Below are positions 7,059-12,742 of a stretch of DNA of 12,742 nucleotides, piece after piece. The notes below the pieces were generated by a model. The model was not told where the DNA came from. It saw nothing but the letters and a program-made list of their open reading frames with translations, and made no database searches. The DNA is from an uncultured Anaerolineaceae bacterium. GTDB lineage: Bacteria > Chloroflexota > Anaerolineae > Anaerolineales > Anaerolineaceae. The stretch spans positions 1-12,742 of the forward strand of contig CALCNO010000122.1 in NCBI GenBank assembly GCA_937897615.1, written 5' to 3'. The position numbers were made by a program, and so were the translations under genes. Positions within the stretch are counted from its first letter, which is position 1. Each line of letters begins with the position of its first letter.

Positions 7059-7105
7059 CTACTTTGGCCTGTTTGGAACAGTGGACGGGCATTGGAGAAT
7101 TCACC

Positions 7106-7552
7106 GTGGCGAAAAAGACACCGGCACTGCTTTACATCATTGGGGTGGGATTCTTTTTGGCATCCCTGGTGCATCTCCTGGCGCTGTGGATGGTCTTTCA
7201 TTCCTGGAGTTGGCTGCGGGTATTCGAAATCGAGCCTGGAACGGGTTACCTGGTTTTTAAAAACCTTTTCTTTGCGCTTGGGTTTTTGCTTGCCGGAATT
7301 GTGTTGCTGCGCCGGGTTCACTGGGCGCCGTGGCTGGGGGGCGTACTTTTACTGGCAGAGGCTGCCTGGTTGTGGCTTGACCGGACGGTGTTGAATCAAT
7401 CCCCGTTGCCTTTTGCCAGGCATATCTTTGCGCTGGTGATCACCCTGCTCTTGCTTGGCGTGGGGACCCTTTCCATGTGGGTGTTATCTCCTTTTATGCA
7501 TCCCGCTACCCGGGCAAGCTCGTTTGAGGAAGCAAATGAAGAGAAAAGTTGA
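7106..7552 (+). CDS. four-helix integral membrane protein of unknown function
   Basis: A 148-residue hydrophobic protein with four predicted transmembrane helices. Counted from the GTG start, these are roughly residues 7-32, 48-68, 73-90 and 104-126. A short charged C-terminal tail (SSFEEANEEKS) is probably cytoplasmic. No family motif or catalytic residue is recognised. The GTG at 7106 is chosen because GGAG lies eight bases upstream, and because the in-frame extension to 7043 would start before the predicted transcription start. Its 3' end overlaps the start of the CYTH gene by 17 bp, so the two are very likely translated from one message. It could be a membrane partner or a stand-alone envelope protein; the sequence does not decide. 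Confidence 0.75.
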   Translation: MAKKTPALLYIIGVGFFLASLVHLLALWMVFHSWSWLRVFEIEPGTGYLVFKNLFFALGFLLAGIVLLRRVHWAPWLGGVLLLAEAAWLWLDRTVLNQSPLPFARHIFALVITLLLLGVGTLSMWVLSPFMHPATRASSFEEANEEKS

Positions 7553-8171
7553 TATTCCGCAAGAATTGGAAGTAAAGTTTTACCTTTCCGATAGAACTTC
7601 GTTTGAAGAACGTCTGCGCCGGATTGGGGCGGTACTGCAGCGTGTGCGCACGCTGGAGACAAACCACCGCTTTGATACGCCCGACCTGAGCCTGTCGAAA
7701 CAGCATCGTGTGATCCGTCTGCGCCAGGATATAGACTCGATTGTCACTTACAAAGGCCCATCCATTCTGCGCGATGACGTGAGCAGCCGCGAAGAGATCG
7801 AGTTCAAGGTGAGCGATTTTGAAGCCGCGCGCCAGTTTTTGGAGGCATTGGGGTACAAGGAGAGCATCCGTTACGAAAAATGGCGTACCATATACATGCT
7901 GGATGAGGTAGAGATTACCCTGGATGAAATGCCCTTTGGGAACTTCACCGAGATCGAGGCCAGCGAGCCGCGCCAGATACACCTGACGGCTACAAAACTG
8001 GCTTTGGATTGGAAAGCCCGGATTACCTCAAGTTACATGGTGCTTTTCGACCAGTTGCGCAGGAATAAAAAAGTGAACCTCGCCAACCTGACCTTTGAAG
8101 AGTTCCGCAATTTGCCGGTGTCTCCGCAGGATCTGGGGGTAAAGCCCGCAGATAAGCCGTTGTTCGTTTAA
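7536..8171 (+). CDS. CYTH-domain protein (triphosphate-processing / class IV adenylyl cyclase superfamily)
   Basis: A 211-residue cytoplasmic protein. The superfamily's ExExK motif is at residues 10-14 (E10, E12, K14) on the first tunnel strand. It is followed by alternating basic and acidic residues on later strands: R58/R61/R63 (HRVIRLRQD), K73 (VTYKGP), E87-E89-K91 (REEIEFKV), K115/R117 (YEKWRTIY), E126/D130 (EVEITLDEM) and E139/E141 (FTEIEA). These line a triphosphate-binding tunnel with metal sites. Family members include class IV adenylyl cyclase, thiamine triphosphatase and inorganic triphosphatase; which reaction applies here cannot be read from sequence. No CHAD domain is attached, and residues 175-211 form a short extra tail. 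The ATG is preceded by GAGGA, and the gene overlaps the upstream membrane-protein gene by 17 bp. Confidence 0.88.
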   Translation: MKRKVDIPQELEVKFYLSDRTSFEERLRRIGAVLQRVRTLETNHRFDTPDLSLSKQHRVIRLRQDIDSIVTYKGPSILRDDVSSREEIEFKVSDFEAARQFLEALGYKESIRYEKWRTIYMLDEVEITLDEMPFGNFTEIEASEPRQIHLTATKLALDWKARITSSYMVLFDQLRRNKKVNLANLTFEEFRNLPVSPQDLGVKPADKPLFV

Positions 8172-8182
8172 TATGAGGCACA

Positions 8183-8395
8183 ATGAAATACACCGAATTC
8201 AGGGATGCGATTCATCAGGGGCTGCAGGCCAACCCGGGCGGGTATACCTGGGTGCAGTTGCGCGAGCGCCTGCAATTGCCTTACGATCAGCCTTGCCCCA
8301 CCTGGGTAGCGCGGCTGGAAGCGGAAATTGGGTTGGAGAGAAAAGAGCGACTGCGTGGCGCTTATATCTGGAAATTGAAACCATCTAAGGAGTGA
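8183..8395 (+). CDS. 70-residue hypothetical protein, possibly winged-helix-like
   Basis: A small basic-acidic mixed protein with no recognised family. It begins MKYTEFRDAIHQGL and contains a helix-like stretch TWVQLRERLQLP (22-33), a second helix-like stretch WVARLEAEIGLERKERL (41-57), and an ending GAYIWKLKPSKE that looks like a beta hairpin. This order (helix, helix, helix, strand) resembles a minimal winged helix-turn-helix, but that is only inference. GAGG lies five bases before the ATG. It sits 11 bp after the CYTH gene and three bases before the M55 peptidase gene, so tight co-translation supports it being real. Confidence 0.7.
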   Translation: MKYTEFRDAIHQGLQANPGGYTWVQLRERLQLPYDQPCPTWVARLEAEIGLERKERLRGAYIWKLKPSKE

Positions 8396-8398
8396 AGC

Positions 8399-9223
8399 AT
8401 GAAAGTTTTGATTGCGTGTGACATGGAGGGCATCAGCGGCGTGGTCTCTTGGGATCAGGTGGACCCTTTTAAGCCTGAATACCAGCGGTTTCGCCACATT
8501 ATGACGGCGGATGTGAACGCGGCGGTGGCGGGCGCCAGTGCCGGCGGCGCAACGGAGATCATCATTGCCGACGGGCACTGGAACAGCAACAATGTGCTGC
8601 TGGAAGAATTGGACGCGCGCGCCAACCTGAATACGGGCACCCCCACCCGGCTTTCAATGGTGCAGGGTGTGGATACCGGTGTGGATGCGGCCATCTTCTT
8701 GGGGTATCATGCCCGTGCCGGCTCGCTGTATGCCGTGCTTGACCACACCTGGTCCAGCGTGCGTGTGGCCAATCTGTGGCTCAACGGCCGCCTGACGGGC
8801 GAGTTTGGGCTCAACGGCGCCGTGTGCGGCGAGTTTGGCGTACCTGTGCTGATGGTAAGCGGCGACCAGACCGTATGCGCCGAGGCGCGCGAGTGGGCTC
8901 CCGGGGTTGCCACGGCGCAGGTAAAGACTGCCGCCGGGCGTTATGCGGCGCACTGCCTGCCCTTTGAGGAGAGCCATAAGTTGATTGGCGATACAGCCCG
9001 CAAGGCGGTGAGTGCATTCAAGGCCGGGAAGTCCCCCGCGCCAATCAAGATGCAATCGCCGGTCAACGTTACCATTGAGTTTTTCCACACCTTTATGGCC
9101 GACCAGGCCAGCCTGCTGCCGGGTGCCAAACGCCTGGATGGCCGGCGCATTGAGTTCACCGCCGACTCCATGGTCAATGCCTATCTTTCCTTCCGCGCCG
9201 CGGTCAACATGGTGTCGGTGTGA
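8399..9223 (+). CDS. M55 family D-aminopeptidase (DppA-like)
   Basis: A 274-residue cytoplasmic zinc peptidase matching the DppA family in length and metal ligands. The pattern D8-x-E10 (IACDMEGISG), H60 (ADGH), H104 (GYHA) and E135 (GEFGLNG) matches the dinuclear zinc site. H116 (LDHTWSS) is in the position of the family's essential catalytic His. Characterised members release N-terminal D-amino acids such as D-Ala from short peptides and are self-compartmentalising decamers. A role in recycling D-Ala-containing peptidoglycan peptides is plausible, but no dipeptide transporter genes (dpp) are adjacent. AAGGAG stands before the ATG. It is the last gene of the four-gene operon, and a strong terminator follows 20 bp after the stop. 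Confidence 0.93.
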   Translation: MKVLIACDMEGISGVVSWDQVDPFKPEYQRFRHIMTADVNAAVAGASAGGATEIIIADGHWNSNNVLLEELDARANLNTGTPTRLSMVQGVDTGVDAAIFLGYHARAGSLYAVLDHTWSSVRVANLWLNGRLTGEFGLNGAVCGEFGVPVLMVSGDQTVCAEAREWAPGVATAQVKTAAGRYAAHCLPFEESHKLIGDTARKAVSAFKAGKSPAPIKMQSPVNVTIEFFHTFMADQASLLPGAKRLDGRRIEFTADSMVNAYLSFRAAVNMVSV

Positions 9224-9242
9224 GAAACAAATAACTGCAATT

Positions 9243-9269
9243 ACAGGCGCACGCAAGTGCGCCTGTTTT
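9243..9269 (+). terminator. intrinsic terminator after the M55 peptidase gene
   Basis: A perfect 10-bp GC-rich stem: ACAGGCGCAC (9243-9252), tetraloop GCAA (9253-9256, GNRA type), GTGCGCCTGT (9257-9266). A T-run (9266-9269) follows, then GTTAAAA. This is a classical Rho-independent terminator closing the operon and insulating the dnaE promoter. Confidence 0.92.
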
Positions 9270-9330
9270 GTTAAAATCCTTAAAGTTTTCTGCCGGAGAG
9301 GCTTTATTAAGAGAGGCGCTATAACCAAGA

Positions 9331-9339
9331 TGCTATAAT
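9331..9339 (+). promoter_or_regulatory. predicted extended -10 promoter for dnaE
   Basis: TGCTATAAT is a perfect TATAAT (9334-9339) with the TGn extension. No -35 consensus is found at 16-18 bp, which fits an extended -10 promoter. The predicted start is near 9346, giving a leader of about 35 bases. GCGGAG (9364-9369) is the likely ribosome site, about 11 bases before the ATG. The short direct repeats GAGAGGC (9296 and 9311) and GCTATAA (9318 and 9332) lie in or upstream of it. Confidence 0.6.
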
Positions 9340-9380
9340 GTTTTTATCTTATTTGTAGCGTTTGCGGAGCTTCTGCTGTA

Positions 9381-12300
9381 ATGTCCTTTGCCCACCTTCA
9401 TGTTCACACCGAATATTCTCTCCTGGACGGCTTCAGCAACATCAAGAAGCTGATTGCCCGGACGAAAGAGATGAACATGGACTCGATTGCCATCACCGAT
9501 CATGGCACCATGTTCGGGGTGATCGAGTTCTTCCATGCCGCCAAAGAGGCCGGGGTTAAGCCAATTATCGGCCTGGAAACCTATGTGGCCGCCCGGGGCA
9601 TGAGTGACCGCGACCCTCAGCGCGACAAACACAGTTATCACCTGTTGCTGCTGGCAGAGAACGAAAAGGGGTACAAGAACCTGCTCAAGATTGCTTCTGC
9701 CGGTCAACTGGAAGGCTTTTACTACTATCCGCGCGTTGACCATGACTTCCTTTCCGCGCATGCCGAGGGGTTGATTGCTACCACTTCCTGCATGTCTGGT
9801 GAGGTGCCGCGCACCATCCTGGACAAAGGCTCAGACGCCGGCAGATTAAAGCTGGACTGGTACTACGAAACGTTTGGCCCGAACAACTTTTTTGTTGAGC
9901 TGCAAAATCACAATATCCCGGAATTGACCCAGGTGAACAAAACCCTGCTGGAGTTGGGCAAGCGTTACAACGCCAACTTCATTGCCACCAACGACGTGCA
10001 TTACATTGACCGGGCCGATGCGCGCTATCAGGATATCATGCTGGCCATTCAGACCGGGGCGCTGCTGAGCGACCCTAACCGCATGAAGATGACCGGCGAC
10101 ACTTACTACCTGCGCAGCCCACAGGAGATGGCCTCGCTCTTCCCGGAAAGCCCGGATGCCCTGAGTAATACGCTGCTGATTGCCGAGCGCTGCAACGTGA
10201 ACCTGGAAAGGGAATCCTATCACCTGCCGCGTTTTGATGTGCCCGAGGGCTTTACCCCGCAAACCTATCTGCGCAAGTTGTGCGAAGAAGGCCTGATACG
10301 CCGTTTTGGCGACCATGCCAACGACCCGCAGGTGCGCGAACGCCTTGAATACGAACTGGGCGTTATCAATCAGATGGGTTTTGATGCCTACTTCCTCATT
10401 GTGTGGGATCTGTGCCGCTATTCCACCGAGAATAACATCTGGTACAACGCGCGCGGTTCGGCGGCAGGTTCGTTGGTGGCCTATACACTTGGCATCAGCT
10501 TGATCGACCCCCTCAGCCACGGCCTGCTCTTTGAGCGCTTCCTTAACCCCAACCGCGTTTCCATGCCGGATATTGACCTGGATTTCCAGGACGATAAACG
10601 CAGCCAGGTAATGGAGTACTGCGCGCGCAAGTACGGCAACGACAAGGTCGCTCAGATCATCACCTTTGGCACGCTGGGCGCCAAGGCGGCCATCCGTGAC
10701 GTGGGCCGGGTGATGGATATCCCCCTCTCTGAGGTAGATCGTGTTTCAAAAACGATCCCGCCCATCATCCCTGATAAACCTGTGACCATTGAGAACGCGC
10801 TGGAGGTTTCGCCGCAGTTTAAAGAGATTTACGATGAGGCCGATTACCTGCGCGACCTGATCGATACCGCCAGCCACATGGAGGGCGTGGCGCGTAATGC
10901 CGGCACACACGCCGCCGGCGTGGTGATTACCGATGAGCCGCTGCTGGAGTACCTGCCCCTGCACCGGCCTACCAGCAACTCCGAAGAATCCCCCATCAAG
11001 TCCGTGACTCAGTTTGAGATGAACATGATCGACAAACTGGGTCTGCTCAAGGTGGACTTTTTGGGGCTGGCCACCCTCACCATCATGCAGCGCGCCTGCG
11101 ACCTGATCAACGACCGCCACGGCATGTGCTACGACCTGCACAACATCCCTCTGGATGACCCTGAGACCTTTGAAAGTTTCTGCAAGGGGCGCACGGCGGG
11201 CGTCTTCCAACTGGAAGGCACGGGTATGACGCGCAACATCGTGCAGATGCGCCCGCACAACCTGGCAAACATCATTGCGATGGTGGCACTCTTCCGGCCG
11301 GGGCCAATGGATCACATTGACTCTTACATCCGGCGCATGCACAAGGAAGAAACGGTCAGCTACCGCCACCCTAAACTGGAAAAGATATTTGCCGAGACTT
11401 ACGGCACGCCAATCTATCAGGAACAATTAATGCTGGCGGTAATGGAGATTGCCGGTTACACCGCTGCGGATGCCGACGATTTCCGCAAAGCCATCTCTAA
11501 AAAGAAGGCTGCCGAGATTGAAAAACACAAGAAGAAATTTGTCTCCGGTGCAGCCCAAAAAGGTATTCCTGAAGAAACTGCCCTGGAAATCTTTGAGGAT
11601 TGGCAGGGCTTTGCGCGGTATGGCTTCAACAAGAGCCACGCCGCCGATTACGGCGTTATTGCTGTTGAGACCGGTTTTCTAAAGACCCACTACCCGGTCG
11701 AATACATGACGGCGTTGATGTCGGTGACCAAAAACGATACCGACAAGATCGCCTTTTATTGCGCCGATTGCCGCAATATGGGCATTCAGGTGCTGCCGCC
11801 GGATGTCAATTCAAGTGAGTGGGATTTCTCCATTGAAGACCTCCCCGATCAAACCTCGGCCATCCGCTTTGGGCTGGGGGCGGTCAAAAATGTGGGGCAG
11901 GAGCCTGTTGATCTTATCCGCAGGGCGCGCGCTGAGGGCAAGTTCAAGGGCGTGAACGACTTTATGCAGCGCGTGAATTTGCAAAAGGTCGGCAAGCGCA
12001 CGCTTGAGTTCATGATCAAGGTTGGCGCGCTGGATGCTTTCGGTTCGCGCAATGCGCTGCTGCAGGTGATGGAATCGATGGTCTCGATTAGCGGCAGCCA
12101 TTTCCGCGCAGCGGAAAGTGGGCAGTTGAGCATCTTTGGCGGCGAGACGGGGGTAGCGGAAGACCTGCGCCTGCCGGAAGGAGTGCTGGCCGATCCGCGC
12201 GAAAATCTGCAATGGGAAAAGGAGTTGATCGGCCTTTATGTATCCGATCACCCACTGACAGTATATATGCCCCTGATCCAGCAAAAGGTCACGCATTATT

Positions 12301-12742
12301 CTGCTGACCTGGCCGGCGTGACTGACCGCGAAAAGGTAACAGTGGCGGGCATCATCACCAAGATGCGCAAGTTGAACACGCGCAATGGCAATGAGATGGC
12401 TTTTGCAACGCTGGAAGACTTGCAGGGTTCTACCGAGCTGGTGATTTTCCCCAAAGTGTGGGAGAAGTTCAATTCTCTGGTGAGGCCGGATGCGGTTCTG
12501 TTTGCTGAAGGCAAAGTGGATAGCGCCAGTGGCGATCCCAAGTTGCTGGTGGACCTTTTCCGCATGATCCGCCTGGAGGACATCACCGAAGACATGCGCA
12601 ACGCTCCGCAGGCGGCCGCTGCGAATGTGGTGGCGGGGCACGAGGAACCGGAAATGCCGGAAATGCCGCCGCTAAACGATGATCACGTTCCGTTTGAAGA
12701 GCCCCCCGATCTCGACTGGCATTTTGCTTCTCCTGCGCCCGG
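9381..12742 (+). CDS. dnaE: DNA polymerase III alpha subunit (replicative polymerase), 3' end beyond window
   Basis: About 1120 codons are visible and the frame is open at the right edge. This is the catalytic subunit of the replicative holoenzyme. Order: PHP domain (1-~280) with HLHVHTEYSLLDG (H7, H9), ITDHG (D40, H41), GLETYV (E66), YHLLLLA (H87), C137 and NDVHY (D205, H207); palm/C-family polymerase core with ARGSAAGSLVAYTLGIS and the catalytic Asp pair in PDIDLDF (D397, D399), plus D559 in KVDFLGL; fingers with PGPMDHI and QEQLMLAV; a helix-hairpin-helix region; an internal sliding-clamp-binding motif QLSIFG (915-920); an OB fold (KVTVAGIITKMRK onward); and an acidic Pro-rich tail with EEPEMPEMPP. 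E. coli has equivalent Asp at 401, 403 and 555 and the clamp motif near 920. It is DnaE type, not PolC: no embedded DnaQ-like exonuclease is present. The PHP ligands look complete, so a metal-dependent activity is possible. Confidence 0.97.
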   Translation, partial: MSFAHLHVHTEYSLLDGFSNIKKLIARTKEMNMDSIAITDHGTMFGVIEFFHAAKEAGVKPIIGLETYVAARGMSDRDPQRDKHSYHLLLLAENEKGYKNLLKIASAGQLEGFYYYPRVDHDFLSAHAEGLIATTSCMSGEVPRTILDKGSDAGRLKLDWYYETFGPNNFFVELQNHNIPELTQVNKTLLELGKRYNANFIATNDVHYIDRADARYQDIMLAIQTGALLSDPNRMKMTGDTYYLRSPQEMASLFPESPDALSNTLLIAERCNVNLERESYHLPRFDVPEGFTPQTYLRKLCEEGLIRRFGDHANDPQVRERLEYELGVINQMGFDAYFLIVWDLCRYSTENNIWYNARGSAAGSLVAYTLGISLIDPLSHGLLFERFLNPNRVSMPDIDLDFQDDKRSQVMEYCARKYGNDKVAQIITFGTLGAKAAIRDVGRVMDIPLSEVDRVSKTIPPIIPDKPVTIENALEVSPQFKEIYDEADYLRDLIDTASHMEGVARNAGTHAAGVVITDEPLLEYLPLHRPTSNSEESPIKSVTQFEMNMIDKLGLLKVDFLGLATLTIMQRACDLINDRHGMCYDLHNIPLDDPETFESFCKGRTAGVFQLEGTGMTRNIVQMRPHNLANIIAMVALFRPGPMDHIDSYIRRMHKEETVSYRHPKLEKIFAETYGTPIYQEQLMLAVMEIAGYTAADADDFRKAISKKKAAEIEKHKKKFVSGAAQKGIPEETALEIFEDWQGFARYGFNKSHAADYGVIAVETGFLKTHYPVEYMTALMSVTKNDTDKIAFYCADCRNMGIQVLPPDVNSSEWDFSIEDLPDQTSAIRFGLGAVKNVGQEPVDLIRRARAEGKFKGVNDFMQRVNLQKVGKRTLEFMIKVGALDAFGSRNALLQVMESMVSISGSHFRAAESGQLSIFGGETGVAEDLRLPEGVLADPRENLQWEKELIGLYVSDHPLTVYMPLIQQKVTHYSADLAGVTDREKVTVAGIITKMRKLNTRNGNEMAFATLEDLQGSTELVIFPKVWEKFNSLVRPDAVLFAEGKVDSASGDPKLLVDLFRMIRLEDITEDMRNAPQAAAANVVAGHEEPEMPEMPPLNDDHVPFEEPPDLDWHFASPAP

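Noticed and set aside
7043..7105. Earlier in-frame GTG start for the four-helix membrane protein
   Set aside because: It lies upstream of the -10 box at 7053-7058 and has no ribosome site, while the GTG at 7106 has GGAG at the right distance.
8654..9328. Minus-strand open frame of 224 codons over the M55 gene and its terminator
   Set aside because: It crosses a strong terminator and runs antisense to a gene with all its zinc ligands conserved.
9846..10520. Minus-strand open frame of 224 codons inside dnaE
   Set aside because: Antisense to the conserved DnaE PHP and palm regions. No promoter or ribosome site, and no recognisable domain.
11811..12641. Minus-strand open frame of 276 codons inside dnaE
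   Set aside because: Antisense to the DnaE clamp-binding and OB-fold regions. The His/Arg/Gln-rich translation has no recognisable motif.
12651..12668. Tandem GAAATGCCG repeat near the visible end of dnaE
   Set aside because: Just two 9-base copies encoding EMPEMP in an acidic linker; too short to suggest more than local slippage.

Overview
This 12.7 kb window looks like ordinary chromosomal sequence from a bacterium of moderately high GC content. It is most likely a member of the Chloroflexota (Anaerolineae-like). That guess rests on two things. Two surface proteins carry long Thr/Pro-rich stretches of the 'TPTxT' type that are common in that group, and the style of the GatA, GatB and DnaE proteins fits. 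The taxonomic call is an inference. No tRNA, rRNA, CRISPR array, insertion sequence or phage gene was seen.

Layout. (1) 4-819, plus strand: a class I SAM-dependent methyltransferase, facing the next block tail to tail. A perfect 12-bp hairpin at 864-895 serves as a shared terminator. (2) 6965 down to 898, minus strand: a six-gene run in the order multi-pass membrane protein (GT-C glycosyltransferase-like), 86-residue membrane-anchored Pro/Thr-rich protein, gatC, gatA, CAP/SCP-domain lipoprotein, gatB. The three gat genes encode the GatCAB amidotransferase, which makes Gln-tRNA(Gln) and/or Asn-tRNA(Asn) by transamidation. The gat set is unusual because a secreted lipoprotein gene sits between gatA and gatB, with a membrane-anchored gene just ahead of gatC. 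Two good sigma-70-type promoters can be read on the minus strand, one before the 86-residue gene and one directly before gatC. (3) 6966-7105: a divergent promoter region. (4) 7106-9223, plus strand: a tight four-gene operon of a four-helix membrane protein, a CYTH-domain protein (triphosphatase/class IV cyclase superfamily), a 70-residue protein of unknown function and an M55 D-aminopeptidase (DppA family). It ends in a strong GCAA-loop terminator at 9243-9269. (5) 9331 to the right edge, plus strand: an extended -10 promoter and dnaE, the replicative DNA polymerase III alpha subunit. dnaE is open at the right edge after about 1120 codons.

Most of the window is housekeeping (tRNA charging, replication). 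No clearly new defence or mobile system is visible. The points most worth a second look are the surface-protein genes built into the gat cluster with their promoters, and the uncharacterised membrane-CYTH-small protein-D-aminopeptidase operon.
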